A stretch of DNA of 64,000 bases from an uncultured Bacilli bacterium (GTDB taxonomy: Bacteria; Bacillota_I; Bacilli_A; RF39; UBA660), in contig CAKOWQ010000001.1 of the NCBI GenBank assembly GCA_934122395.1, positions 248,001 through 312,000 on the forward strand, in the 5' to 3' direction. Each line of letters starts with the position of its first letter. Position 1 is the first letter of the stretch. A model generated the notes under the pieces. It saw nothing but the letters and a program-made list of their open reading frames with translations, did no database searches and was not told the DNA's origin. The translations under genes were made by a program, and so were the position numbers. This document shows positions 25,713 through 35,046 of the stretch, piece after piece.

Positions 25713-28307
25713 TCATCTAGTTTTACCAACAGTCTCTTCTGCAGTTGCTGTATTACCATATGCTGCTTCCCATTGATCTTCTGTAAGATAATAAGCTTCT
25801 TCTTTTGTTGTAGATGGTACATATGGAATTTCATCATCTGCTTTATGATCTGGATTTAGATTTGGATCATCTTTTGGTGGGATAGAAGGAGTTGGTTCAG
25901 CTGGAGTAACAACTTCATTTGATTTGTTTGCTTCCTCTTGAGCTTTCTTATATTCATTTTCTGCTGTTTCTCTTACTTTAGCTCCCATTGCTCTTGCTTC
26001 TCTTAATGAACCATCAACTTGTTTACTAAATCCATCTTTGTATGATTCATTTATAAATTGTTCACGCCAATTACTACCATATTGGTTTTGCAAATATTGT
26101 TTAGCTTCAGCTGATAATGATTCAATTTCACTTGTTATTTTATTTGCACTAGCATCTTTTTCCATACGCTTTTGTACTTGAGAATCACTGCTATTTATTT
26201 CATTCGCACCATCACCAAATGCACTAGCATATGCAACTATATTAAACATTGACATATTATCAGTATTTAACTTTTGATTGTTATAAGGAATAACTATATC
26301 TTTAGAGTATTTATATGCTCCTACTTGATCAGTATAAGTTACGGCATCATTTACTCCTTCAGTTATTAATTGATTTTTCTTATTTTCTATTTCTTCTAAG
26401 ACTCTTTGTTGAGATTCTACTTGTTGTTGTTCATCTTTTGCTAAGTCTTCTTTCTTTACTTCTTCAGTTACAGTATTAGTTGTTTTATTTATTACTGTAC
26501 CTTCTTTTTTTATTACTTGTTGTTGTTCTTCTTTTGATAAAGAATCATATTTTTCTCTATCAACTACTGTAATACCGTCTTCATCTTTACCGATTACAAC
26601 GTCATTTTCTTTTTCAAGTTCTTTAGTTCTAAATCTATTATTAACTAATGAAGGTAAATCTATTTCAGATTTAATTTCATATTTATCTTTAGCTATTTCT
26701 AGAATTGCCATTATTTTAGCTTCTTTACTAGAATTAGCTGCTAATGCACCTTCATAATCTTCTACTAATTGATTTGCTTTACTACTAGCTCCTTTAATTT
26801 CTTCTAATAAATCAGCATCAAGTGTTGTATCACTAGCAATAACTTTATTAGCTAAACTGTTAGAGCCTATTTTCTTTAATCCTTCTACAAGGTTTTCTTT
26901 AGCATTAGCTGAAATAATAGTCGTAGCAATTTGCTGTTTCATACGTAATGCTTCAACTTTGTCCCTAGTTTCAGCAGTTACTGCAGCGCATAAACTCTTG
27001 TTATTGATTTCATCAATTACATCTAAATCTATTTCTTCATTAATTCCGTTAAGTAGTTCGCTAGTAGTTATTGTGTTTAGTGACATACCAACTTTAGCAG
27101 CAGCTTCTTGATATTTAGCAATTTCTGCTTCACTAACGTTATTAATTTTTAAGAATTCTTCTACATTTCTATTAGCTAGTTCAAAACCAAATCCTGCTGA
27201 AGTTGCAAACCATGCAACACCATTATTATTGATTTTAGCATATTCGCCAGTAGAACCACCATAAACATAATCATAATATAATCCTTTAATTACTTCGTCT
27301 GATAGGTCTGTACTTGGATTATTATTGAAATTAATTACAGCATTTTCATGTTCTTCAAAGAATTGACGAGCATTTTCATCATTAATTAATGCAGATAAGC
27401 CACTAGCTTTTGTTGCATTCATATAGTATGTAGATAATTTTGAATAAGCGCTTCTAGCTAAATCCATTATGTTATTAGTGTCAAATTCAAGTGTTCCAAA
27501 AATACTGTATAATTCTTCAGAAGTATAATCATTTAAAATTATATTTAATGCAACCGCTTCATCTACTGAAATATGTAGTGTTGAAGTATCTTCTGCTAAT
27601 TTAAATGTACCATCTTCTGTTGTTCTTTTGTTAAATTCTTCTACTGCTTTAAATGTTGGTTCAAAGAATGCTTTTTGTTCAGCAGTCATATTTTTATAAA
27701 GATCGTCTAAATCTTGATTATTTTTTTCGTCTACTACTTGTTCTTTGCTGCAACTATGAGCAAGGCTTAAAACTCCAAATATTGCTCCTGCCGTTAAAAT
27801 ACCTGCTCCAACCCTTTTGGCAATATGATGATCTGCTTTTATTTCATCTTCATCATACTCATCTTCATCATCTAAATCATCCGGAGTTGGTGTTCTAGAA
27901 GTTTTTTCTGCTTCATTATCATACTCATCTTCGTCTACATCACCAAAATCATTTGGAATTGGTTCTCTTTTTTCGCTATTATTTGTATATTCGTCATCAT
28001 CATCCATAGCATTTGGATCATCAAGAGGAGTAACAACTTCCTCTTGATTATTACCATTTAAGAATGCTGTAGCGTTTTGATAATCGTTAGCATTTAATCT
28101 TTTAAATACTCCTTTATCTTCTGCTTCAGCTACTGATGATACCCCATTAGCTTGGAAGAATTCTCCTAGAAAAACTCCATCTGTTTCTTGGTTGTATTTT
28201 CTATCTTCAATTCTTCCATCGGTATGAGTAATGTAAATTCTATCAAATGATGGTCTTCCTTGTTCATCATATGTATAAGTAACTAATACTCTTTTATTAT
28301 CATTCAT
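25713..28307 (-). CDS. Large acidic single-pass membrane protein of unknown function
   Basis: The 864-residue protein is not recognised. It opens with a small folded-looking stretch (VLVTYTYDEQGRPSFDRIYI, residues about 5-95), then a very acidic linker with two near-identical segments (PNDFGDVDEDEYDNE and PDDLDDEDEYDEDE). One membrane helix follows at about 170-190 (KRVGAGILTAGAIFGVLSLAH), ending next to a Cys. The remaining 670 residues are mostly predicted helix with Gln/Glu-rich coiled parts (EEVKKEDLAKDEQQQVESQQ). A Pro-rich tail (PAEPTPSIPPKDDPNLNPDH) comes near the end. The acidic N-terminus is probably cytoplasmic and the helical part outside. It starts 14 bases after the repeat-protein gene and is co-transcribed with it. 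AAGGGGTG precedes the ATG at 28307. Confidence 0.65.
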   Translation of the reverse strand: MNDNKRVLVTYTYDEQGRPSFDRIYITHTDGRIEDRKYNQETDGVFLGEFFQANGVSSVAEAEDKGVFKRLNANDYQNATAFLNGNNQEEVVTPLDDPNAMDDDDEYTNNSEKREPIPNDFGDVDEDEYDNEAEKTSRTPTPDDLDDEDEYDEDEIKADHHIAKRVGAGILTAGAIFGVLSLAHSCSKEQVVDEKNNQDLDDLYKNMTAEQKAFFEPTFKAVEEFNKRTTEDGTFKLAEDTSTLHISVDEAVALNIILNDYTSEELYSIFGTLEFDTNNIMDLARSAYSKLSTYYMNATKASGLSALINDENARQFFEEHENAVINFNNNPSTDLSDEVIKGLYYDYVYGGSTGEYAKINNNGVAWFATSAGFGFELANRNVEEFLKINNVSEAEIAKYQEAAAKVGMSLNTITTSELLNGINEEIDLDVIDEINNKSLCAAVTAETRDKVEALRMKQQIATTIISANAKENLVEGLKKIGSNSLANKVIASDTTLDADLLEEIKGASSKANQLVEDYEGALAANSSKEAKIMAILEIAKDKYEIKSEIDLPSLVNNRFRTKELEKENDVVIGKDEDGITVVDREKYDSLSKEEQQQVIKKEGTVINKTTNTVTEEVKKEDLAKDEQQQVESQQRVLEEIENKKNQLITEGVNDAVTYTDQVGAYKYSKDIVIPYNNQKLNTDNMSMFNIVAYASAFGDGANEINSSDSQVQKRMEKDASANKITSEIESLSAEAKQYLQNQYGSNWREQFINESYKDGFSKQVDGSLREARAMGAKVRETAENEYKKAQEEANKSNEVVTPAEPTPSIPPKDDPNLNPDHKADDEIPYVPSTTKEEAYYLTEDQWEAAYGNTATAEETVGKTR

Positions 28308-28321
28308 ATCATTCACCCCTT

Positions 28322-30595
28322 TTAACCAGCTAACCTATAGTTACCAGTCATTTTATACCCTTGTGTTAATAATACAGGATCGTTATATGAGCTCCACTTA
28401 ATATCAGTATAAGCACTGTGAATTAAAGTACGATATTTAATTCTGTATTTATAAGTTTCTACTAATGTTCTAACTTTTTCATAACCAACTATATTTGAGA
28501 AAGTATTAAATACTTTTATAGGTGTTTCTTCATATGATGTACATTTAACTGATACACCATTATTTGTAGTTATTGTATCTGTAGCTGTTACAGTTGATAC
28601 TGTTCTTGTATATTTTTGCCATACTGTATATGGTGTTGTTGTACAAGAATCACCACATCTATCCCAGTCCATACCAACGAATACATATTTAACTGATAAT
28701 GTATCAGTAGGTGCTCCTGATAATGAAACTAATCCTTGATATTTCCAATCGTCAGTTACTTTAATTGCATAAGTTGTTGATGTGTTAGTTTTACTTCTAT
28801 AGTATGTATATCCAGCACATGTCTTAGTAGATACGCTTGTTGTTTCTACTAATTGATTAGCAAATATAGCATTACCTGGAGTTTCTTTATAAATTGATGT
28901 TTTTCCTAAATCTTCAGTATAAGATAATCCATCATCAGATAATCCCCATTTAGGTTTATTACTTGGATTATATTCTTTAGTAGTCCAATCTCCCCAATTG
29001 CTATATGAAGCTTCGATCTTTTTACTATATTCATACTCATAAGTTTTAGCTACTTTAGTAATTGTAATGCTACATGTATTTGTATTTCCGGCATTATCTT
29101 TTACATAACCTTTAATTGTATGAGTTCCATTGTCAGTAACAGTTAATTTAGTTGAACCATTATAGCTTAGTGTGTTGTTAGCAGTCATTCCGAATGCATT
29201 CATTCCACTAGTTACATCATATTTTTCACTAAATCCGATTACTACATTGCTTGTATAGTTACCACTGCTATTTTTAGTACCACTTGTTACTGTTAAGTTA
29301 CAAACTGGTTTAGTTGCATCACGTTTTACTGTAACACTACATGTAGCTGTGTTGCCATTTGAATCTTTTACATATCCATTAACAACATAATTACCATCTT
29401 TATCTATTGTATAACTACTATTATTACCATATGTAGCTGAAGTTCCTATACCAAATGCTGTAATTGTAGCTCCATTAGTTGTAGATTTATTCTTAAATCC
29501 AATTACTACATTGCTAGTATACCAACCGTTATTTCCAACTACTCCACTAGTTACCTGTAAGTTACATGATGGAACAGAGCCTTTATCAGTTGCATTTCTT
29601 TCTACTGTAATGCTACATGTTTTTGTACGTCCTGCTGCATCTTTTACATAACCATATACTGTAGTTTTACCATTTTTATTTACTGTATAACGATCTTTAC
29701 TGTTGAATACTGCTTTGGATGAAGTATTCATACCAAATGCTGCTACTCCACTAGTTGCATCAGTTTTACTCTTAAATCCAACTACTACATCAGTGATATA
29801 TGTACCATTAGATGATACGCTACCACTTAACACAGATAATTCACATCTTGGTTCATTTGTATCTTTTTTTACATCTATACTACAAACAGCTGTCTTTCCA
29901 TTTGAGTCTTTTACATATCCATATACTTTAGTAACACCATCTTTAGTTACTGTATAAGAATTCTTACCATCATAGTTATTGCTTAAGCCAATTCCATATT
30001 TAGTGATTTTGGCTCCGCCTGTTGTACTCTTACTCTTAAATTTAACAGTTACATCACCCAAGTACCAACCGTTTTCTCCTAATTTACCAGAAGAAATCAT
30101 TAAAGTACAAGAAGGGCCTGTTACAATTGTAGTCTTATCTTCATCATCTTTCTTTCGTTCACAAATTGTTCCTGAACAATAATCATAACATCCTAAGTGA
30201 ACTACTATTTCATCTTCTTGACCTTTACATTTTAAGTGAACTGTCATTAAGTACTCTGTTTCTTTCTTTTCTAGAGTTACATATGACTTAGTTACATCAC
30301 ATGATTCACCATTCTTATCAGTAAAAGGTAAAAGCAATTTCATATCTAACATTTCTTTTAATGTTAAAGTTACTTTGTCTCCTACATTTTTTGGCAATCT
30401 TTCAGTTGTGAAATAACTGATAGCTGCATCTTTCATAGTTTGAACATTTGCATTAAAGATTGTATTATTTAACCCTTTTAAATTAGGTATTGGTAAGAAC
30501 CATATTAAAAGTAGTACAAATACAATTATTAATACTAATTTGATTAGGAAATCTCTAAGTGGAAATCCTTTTTTTTCTTCATATTCGGTATACAT
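28322..30595 (-). CDS. Pilin-like membrane protein with four beta-repeats
   Basis: The 757-residue protein has a short cytoplasmic start, one membrane helix (about 15-35) and a domain (about 40-150) that resembles the pilin-like domain of the giant prepilin: AAISYFTTERLP.., then GESCDVTKSYVTLEK, then LKCKGQEDEI. It lacks a prepilin peptidase motif. Four repeats of about 85 residues follow (residues about 161-245, 249-334, 342-427, 430-514), each starting PxCxLxVxSG and ending GYVKDxxGxTxTCSIxV; the paired Cys suggest one disulfide per repeat. A C-terminal domain of about 240 residues has further Cys (DWDRCGDSCTT-like). It is likely a wall-spanning structural protein. The ATG shares one base with the smr stop (TAATG). 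Confidence 0.65.
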   Translation of the reverse strand: MYTEYEEKKGFPLRDFLIKLVLIIVFVLLLIWFLPIPNLKGLNNTIFNANVQTMKDAAISYFTTERLPKNVGDKVTLTLKEMLDMKLLLPFTDKNGESCDVTKSYVTLEKKETEYLMTVHLKCKGQEDEIVVHLGCYDYCSGTICERKKDDEDKTTIVTGPSCTLMISSGKLGENGWYLGDVTVKFKSKSTTGGAKITKYGIGLSNNYDGKNSYTVTKDGVTKVYGYVKDSNGKTAVCSIDVKKDTNEPRCELSVLSGSVSSNGTYITDVVVGFKSKTDATSGVAAFGMNTSSKAVFNSKDRYTVNKNGKTTVYGYVKDAAGRTKTCSITVERNATDKGSVPSCNLQVTSGVVGNNGWYTSNVVIGFKNKSTTNGATITAFGIGTSATYGNNSSYTIDKDGNYVVNGYVKDSNGNTATCSVTVKRDATKPVCNLTVTSGTKNSSGNYTSNVVIGFSEKYDVTSGMNAFGMTANNTLSYNGSTKLTVTDNGTHTIKGYVKDNAGNTNTCSITITKVAKTYEYEYSKKIEASYSNWGDWTTKEYNPSNKPKWGLSDDGLSYTEDLGKTSIYKETPGNAIFANQLVETTSVSTKTCAGYTYYRSKTNTSTTYAIKVTDDWKYQGLVSLSGAPTDTLSVKYVFVGMDWDRCGDSCTTTPYTVWQKYTRTVSTVTATDTITTNNGVSVKCTSYEETPIKVFNTFSNIVGYEKVRTLVETYKYRIKYRTLIHSAYTDIKWSSYNDPVLLTQGYKMTGNYRLAG
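29054..30115 (-). repeat. Four tandem repeats of about 255 bp in the pilin-like protein gene
   Basis: Each unit encodes PxCxLxVxSG, NGxYxxxVVxGF, AFGM or YGIG, and GYVKD, then a TCSI strand. The repeats are divergent at the DNA level but keep the two Cys in register. Confidence 0.8.
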
Positions 30596-30912
30596 TAATA
30601 TCCCCCCTCTAAGTTATGCTGCATATTGTAGCATATTTCGTCATTATTGTCAACTTTAGCACCCAATCTTACTAAGGTACATCCCGGATTAAACATATCT
30701 AATCCGAACTCCGCCACTAGCTTATTGTTCTTTAGCACTTTATGCACTTCCTTTTTTAATATTCCTTCTCCAATTCCATGGATTATTACTAGTTCAAGTT
30801 GCCCTAGTTTGTAATTATATTCTAAAAACTCTTCTACTAATATTCTAGCCATATCTCTAGTCTCACCGTGTAAGTCTAATCTTGGAAGGCTATCTCTGTT
30901 TACTACATTCAT
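30595..30912 (-). CDS. Small Smr-domain protein
   Basis: The 105-residue protein is a stand-alone Smr domain, with LPRLDLHGETRDMARILVEEFL near the start, the IIHGIGEGILKKEV motif in the middle and CTLVRLG near the end. Smr domains, known from the C-terminus of MutS2, bind or nick nucleic acids. The partner here is unknown. The gene overlaps the end of the upstream pfkB gene by 23 bases and touches the next gene, so it belongs to the same operon. Confidence 0.85.
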   Translation of the reverse strand: MNVVNRDSLPRLDLHGETRDMARILVEEFLEYNYKLGQLELVIIHGIGEGILKKEVHKVLKNNKLVAEFGLDMFNPGCTLVRLGAKVDNNDEICYNMQHNLEGGY

Positions 30913-31795
30913 CGTATTTTCTTCTTACCTCATCTAATGTAGGTATAGATATTTGCCCACCCATTTTAGTTACTGATAAGGCTCCAGATATATTAGAATA
31001 TTTTAAAGTTTTTATCATATCAAAATTATTAGCTATCGCATATGTAAATGCACCATGGAAAATATCACCAGCACCAGTTGTGTCTTTTGCTTTGGTTTTT
31101 AATGTTGGTACTAGTTTATATCCATTATCATAAACGAAACATCCTTTATCTTCCAATGTAATAACAATATTATTTTTAAAGTCTTTCTTTAAAATATTAT
31201 ATATTACTACTAGAGAAGTTAAATCATTATAATCAACATTTCGTCTTGTGTAATCCTCTGCAAAATCTTTTGAACATACTATATAGTTGACTTTTTTAGC
31301 AAGTTCTACAGTTGCTTCTTTTAGTGAACCTGCATCAATTATTTTTATTGCACTAGGATTAGCTTCTATTATCTTATTAGAAAACTCTCTTTCATATCCA
31401 TCTAATAAAATTATATCAAAACTTTCTGTTACATTTTTTGGTTCTAATATCAATTCTTTTGGTCTATTGGTAATTATTGTTCTACTACCAATAGTTGTAT
31501 TTGCTATTATGTAACTAGAAGTTGTTTGATAAGCTTTATTAAGTTCTAGATACTTGGTATTAACTCCTATTTCATCTAATTCACTTTTTATCTTATTGCC
31601 ATAGTAGTCATCTCCAACAACGCCAGCAAAATAAGTATCGACACCCCACTTTGCCAACAAATAAGCACAATTACAAGCACTACCCCCACTACACTCGATC
31701 TTATCTTGTGATCTCATCTTTTTATTCTCAATTGGAAAGTGATCTACAGGCAATGTTATGTCATAAGCAGCTTGACCTATGCATATTGCTTTCAT
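30890..31795 (-). CDS. PfkB-family sugar kinase
   Basis: The 301-residue kinase has the two PfkB signatures: SGGSACNCAYLLAKWGVDTYFAG near residue 36 and DTTGAGDIFHGAFTYAIA near residue 239, which holds the catalytic Asp. The family phosphorylates ribose, fructose, adenosine and similar substrates. The exact substrate cannot be assigned from this sequence. It is the first gene of an operon that continues with smr and two large envelope proteins, which is an odd combination. Confidence 0.88.
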   Translation of the reverse strand: MKAICIGQAAYDITLPVDHFPIENKKMRSQDKIECSGGSACNCAYLLAKWGVDTYFAGVVGDDYYGNKIKSELDEIGVNTKYLELNKAYQTTSSYIIANTTIGSRTIITNRPKELILEPKNVTESFDIILLDGYEREFSNKIIEANPSAIKIIDAGSLKEATVELAKKVNYIVCSKDFAEDYTRRNVDYNDLTSLVVIYNILKKDFKNNIVITLEDKGCFVYDNGYKLVPTLKTKAKDTTGAGDIFHGAFTYAIANNFDMIKTLKYSNISGALSVTKMGGQISIPTLDEVRRKYDECSKQR

Positions 31796-31822
31796 ACCAT
31801 ATCACCTTATTTTTATTATAAC

Positions 31823-31866
31823 AAAAGACGAATAAAGTTCAAAGTCTTTTTTTGAATTTATTCGCC
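31823..31866. terminator. Terminator after the gene at 31871
   Basis: A long inverted repeat (GACGAATAAAGTTCA / TGAATTTATTCGCC) has T runs on both sides of the loop and after the stem. It separates the lysine-rich head protein from pfkB. Confidence 0.75.
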
Positions 31867-31870
31867 TTTT

Positions 31871-32689
31871 TTATTTCTTTTTTACTTCTTCAGACAAGTT
31901 CCATACATTCTTATTATTTTGGCCTGTAGTTTTAACATCTTTTTTCAAAGTAATAAGCATTCTTACACCATATGTTCCAACATGATCAACTGCAACTGTT
32001 CCACCTTCTGTAACGTACCACATATAATATGTTTCACTCTTAGATGCAAGCCAATATGGATTACCAATATTAATTAAATCGTTTCTTATTCTTTTATAAC
32101 TAGAGTCATCATTATTAAACTTATCTATATCGTCTTTTGATAAAACCTTAGCTTCAGTTGCAAATTTTCCATCTAAGAAATAATCATAATTCACGTCTTC
32201 AATAGATGCTGTTAGTATTGATAGACTTTTATCGTTTGTATTAGCTCCATATCCATGATAATAACACATTGATATTCCAGATTGAATTAGAGTAACTACT
32301 CCATCCTCATTACTAAATACTCGCCACCCAGAGTTTTTATTTTCACTGTTATTGCAAGTAACCCCATCGTTTCTAGAATCACCTTTTTTATATCCACCAA
32401 AAGTAAATTCAGCACTTCTATTAGGTATTTCCTTATCTTCATTCCACTTACCAGCATCATATGATACATAGTCTCCAACCTTAACCATATCAGATAAAAG
32501 ATAATATTTAGGGCCTAAATCCATTTTAAACGAAATTACTCCTACGCCAATAAGTGCTAATACTATTCCTAGAATTATAAATATAATAGATATTATTATA
32601 ATAACGCTACTTTTAATTTTCCTTTTTTTCTTTGGCACTTTTTCTTTCTCGGTAGTTTTTTTCTTCTTTTTTTCTTTATCTTTCTTCAT
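31871..32689 (-). CDS. Lys-rich anchored protein with a lectin-like head
   Basis: The 272-residue protein starts with about 25 residues of Lys-rich sequence, then a membrane helix (about 28-50) with the N-terminus inside. The outside part has GDYVSYDAGKW, then SGWRVFSNEDGVVTLIQSG, YDYFLDGKFATEAKVLSK, NPYWLASKS and GVRMLITLKKDV. The order WRVxxxxDGxVxLI, YWLAS, GVRxxITL repeats the pattern in the heads of the larger surface proteins and in C-type-lectin-like folds, so I infer a related head on a different anchor. It has no G-tract promoter. GAGG precedes the ATG. Confidence 0.65.
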   Translation of the reverse strand: MKKDKEKKKKKTTEKEKVPKKKRKIKSSVIIIISIIFIILGIVLALIGVGVISFKMDLGPKYYLLSDMVKVGDYVSYDAGKWNEDKEIPNRSAEFTFGGYKKGDSRNDGVTCNNSENKNSGWRVFSNEDGVVTLIQSGISMCYYHGYGANTNDKSLSILTASIEDVNYDYFLDGKFATEAKVLSKDDIDKFNNDDSSYKRIRNDLINIGNPYWLASKSETYYMWYVTEGGTVAVDHVGTYGVRMLITLKKDVKTTGQNNKNVWNLSEEVKKK

Positions 32690-32745
32690 AACACAACCTC
32701 ACTACTATACTCTTAAATTCTATCATTTATACTAAAATAGTTCAA

Positions 32746-32768
32746 GAAAAAAAGTGCTTTAGCACTTT
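32746..32768 (-). terminator. Terminator of surface protein gene 2
   Basis: AAAGTGCT / AGCACTTT with seven T on the minus strand. The second arm begins about one base before the stop codon. Confidence 0.85.
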
Positions 32769-34205
32769 CTAATTAGTTTTAATAGTATATGGATTAGTTT
32801 TAGTACCATCACCAGTTGTAATTTCTATTGTTGATTTTAGATTTATTACAGGAATTGTATCCATTAATCCTTGAACCCTTGCAATATATGTACGCCCGTC
32901 AGAGCGAAAACTATCTGTAGAACTATTGCTGTTTCCGAAAAAGGGGGTGCCAAGGCGAAAATTCAAATTGTTTCTTAAATATATCGAAGAGTTTTTAACA
33001 CCATAGACCACTCCTGCATAAACAGCTTCATCTGATGTTAATAAACCTATTGGATAATCTAGAGCTTTATTACCTTTATTACTTGTCTTAGTTGTATATA
33101 AGTCACTTTCTTGCGGACATTTAAATTGTGGTGCACTAGCTACAGCCCTATCATATCCTCCATAACGAGTTGCGTTTGTTCCATAACCTAATCCATCTAC
33201 AATACTTCTATCTCCACAGAATCCTGAATCAGCTAAATAACTCGAATAACTCATTAAATTATTTTGATACCATGTATCTATAAAAGTCTTTATTGTACTC
33301 GAATTAGTATTTGCATGTGTCTCTTCATACGTTGAAGCACCAACTGTTCCATACATATATCCCACATATGCATTTTCATCTATGTTTGTATTAAATTTGC
33401 TCTTACCTATTGAATCTTGTTTGATTAATCTTATTGAACTATCTTCATTTATTCTTACTATTTTCCATGTGAATCCCGCGAATGTTACATAGTTATTTTC
33501 TACTTCTCCTCTAAAATAATATGTTACTTTATTATCTTCGGTATTGGTACTTGTATAATATAATCCTTTACCATTTGTATCACTACTTATCTTAGAAAAA
33601 TCTATACTTGTATCCGCTTGTGCTTCATTGTCTTTCAATATTTTTGCTGCTAGTCTTGTTGGTACTATTATAGTATCATCTGTTACTATCGTTTGTCCTG
33701 TATCTTGTACATAATTAATATTTATTGTTAATGTACTATCTATTAAATTAGGTTGACTTGTTACTGAATTATCATATGATATTGATACATCAAATGTCGT
33801 TGTTGTTTTACTTGCTAGTTTATCTCCCTTTTTAATACCTGTTATTTCAAAATTTATTGCATCACTTCCAGTCTCACTTGCTGTTATATCATCTATTACT
33901 GCATTTAATGTTCCATTATTTGCTACTGTTATTTTGTAGACTATCTTATCTCCTGGACTTGTTAAATCTACATTAAAGGTTGCTGTTGTTCCTGTTGCTG
34001 TTGGTACGTTTTTTATTGTTACTCCACTTGTTTTTGATACTTCCTCAATATTAGTAAATTCTACTTTCCAAGTTGACCCTATATTTGATGTTCCTGTTAT
34101 TGTTAAATTAGCTGCAAACGCTGCATATCCTATTGCCATTATACATATTAAGGTACACATCGTTATAACTATGATCTTTTTGGCTTTCATATACTTCTTT
34201 TCCAT
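32769..34205 (-). CDS. Phase-variable surface protein 2 (TasA-like N-domain, lectin-like head)
   Basis: The 478-residue paralog of the 16565 gene has nearly the same first 190 residues: signal ending GYAAFAANLTITGTS, then TSPGDKIVYKITVANNGTLN and INYVQDTGQTI. The linker SSDTNGKGLYYT and the head motifs FAGFTWKIVRINED, FCGDRSI, FKCPQ, YPIGLLTSDEAVYAG are shared. In the last 80 residues the head diverges: WTMSP of proteins 1 and 3 is replaced by RLGTPFFG, and RPVINL by IPVINL. The C-terminal ITTGDGTKTNPYTIKTN is conserved. The ATG at 34205 has GGAG 8 bases upstream; a GTG at 34214 is in frame. The G-tract promoter lies at 34239-34268. Confidence 0.82.
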   Translation of the reverse strand: MEKKYMKAKKIIVITMCTLICIMAIGYAAFAANLTITGTSNIGSTWKVEFTNIEEVSKTSGVTIKNVPTATGTTATFNVDLTSPGDKIVYKITVANNGTLNAVIDDITASETGSDAINFEITGIKKGDKLASKTTTTFDVSISYDNSVTSQPNLIDSTLTININYVQDTGQTIVTDDTIIVPTRLAAKILKDNEAQADTSIDFSKISSDTNGKGLYYTSTNTEDNKVTYYFRGEVENNYVTFAGFTWKIVRINEDSSIRLIKQDSIGKSKFNTNIDENAYVGYMYGTVGASTYEETHANTNSSTIKTFIDTWYQNNLMSYSSYLADSGFCGDRSIVDGLGYGTNATRYGGYDRAVASAPQFKCPQESDLYTTKTSNKGNKALDYPIGLLTSDEAVYAGVVYGVKNSSIYLRNNLNFRLGTPFFGNSNSSTDSFRSDGRTYIARVQGLMDTIPVINLKSTIEITTGDGTKTNPYTIKTN

Positions 34206-34238
34206 CCTTCTCACTCCGAATTATATTTATCTATAATC

Positions 34239-34268
34239 ATTATACCCCCCCCCCTAGGGATTTGGCAA
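34239..34268 (-). promoter_or_regulatory. G-tract promoter 2 (G10 in the -35/-10 spacer)
   Basis: TTGCCA (34263-34268), AATCCCTA, ten G (34245-34254) and TATAAT (34239-34244) on the minus strand give an 18-base spacer. The element is identical to promoter 1 and abuts the terminator of the preceding gene. Confidence 0.85.
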
Positions 34269-34293
34269 TAAAAAAAGCAACTTTTTTGTTGCT
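34268..34293 (-). terminator. Terminator upstream of G-tract promoter 2
   Basis: AGCAAC / GTTGCT with a seven-T run on the minus strand ends the transcript of the gene at 34366. The T run leads straight into the -35 box of promoter 2. Confidence 0.85.
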
Positions 34294-34365
34294 AGTCACA
34301 AAGTTTATTTCTTTATTCTTGCTTTTCTAATATCGGCACCAATATTTAACAATAATTATCTCTCA

Positions 34366-34932
34366 TTAATAATACATATTTCCAGAGGAATCTTTTTTAG
34401 CAGTTGTTCCATCAGAAAATTCTTCATCTCCCCGATAATTAGTATTACTAGAAGTTATATTTCCATCTTTATCTGTATATATGGTTTGACCTAATCCATT
34501 ATTTAACCCTTCACCTATGTAGTTACCTTCATTATCAGTAAATATTTTTTTGTCAAAGCCATTATCTGTTGAACTTCCAATAAGGTTTCCTTCATCATCA
34601 TAATATGCCGTTTTACCAGATACATCAGTAAATGCTCTCGCTGGTTTTTTCTTTTCGATTTTCTTTGGTTCATCAAAAGTTGGAATATCATAAGAAGCAG
34701 ATGAATAAGCATTAGCATGGCTTGAAGAATTCTTTCCATGATAACTAGTTACTTCAAAACTATTTCTAAAAAACTTATAAATTAAAAGTGCAATTCCACA
34801 CGTTGCTACTGTTGGTATAACTAATAAAATTGCTGTTATTGTCTTTATTGGTTGACAAACCTTTTTGATCAATAAAAATACTCCTATTGATATTAAAATT
34901 ATTATCAGGATTATTAAAAATGTACCGTCCAA
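34366..34932 (-). CDS. Membrane protein with short YD-like C-terminal repeats
   Basis: The 188-residue protein is not recognised. Two membrane helices occupy about residues 3-22 and 30-54. A polar segment rich in Ser and Lys follows, then about three short repeats of the form DxxGNxIGxxxxNGxxxxI(F/Y)TD (about 21 residues each), resembling the YD-type beta repeats of wall proteins. The start is set at a TTG with GAGGTG 6 bases upstream; an in-frame ATG at 34965 lacks a ribosome binding site. It lies alone between two terminators. Confidence 0.6.
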   Translation of the reverse strand: MDGTFLIILIIILISIGVFLLIKKVCQPIKTITAILLVIPTVATCGIALLIYKFFRNSFEVTSYHGKNSSSHANAYSSASYDIPTFDEPKKIEKKKPARAFTDVSGKTAYYDDEGNLIGSSTDNGFDKKIFTDNEGNYIGEGLNNGLGQTIYTDKDGNITSSNTNYRGDEEFSDGTTAKKDSSGNMYY

Positions 34933-35046
34933 TTCTCTCACCTCTATTGTAATAAAGTATATCATAAGGTAAAAGAAAACTCCATCGTTTAATGGAGTTA
35001 TTCTATATTTTTGACATGTAATAATTTTTTTAATTAGACTTGATGT

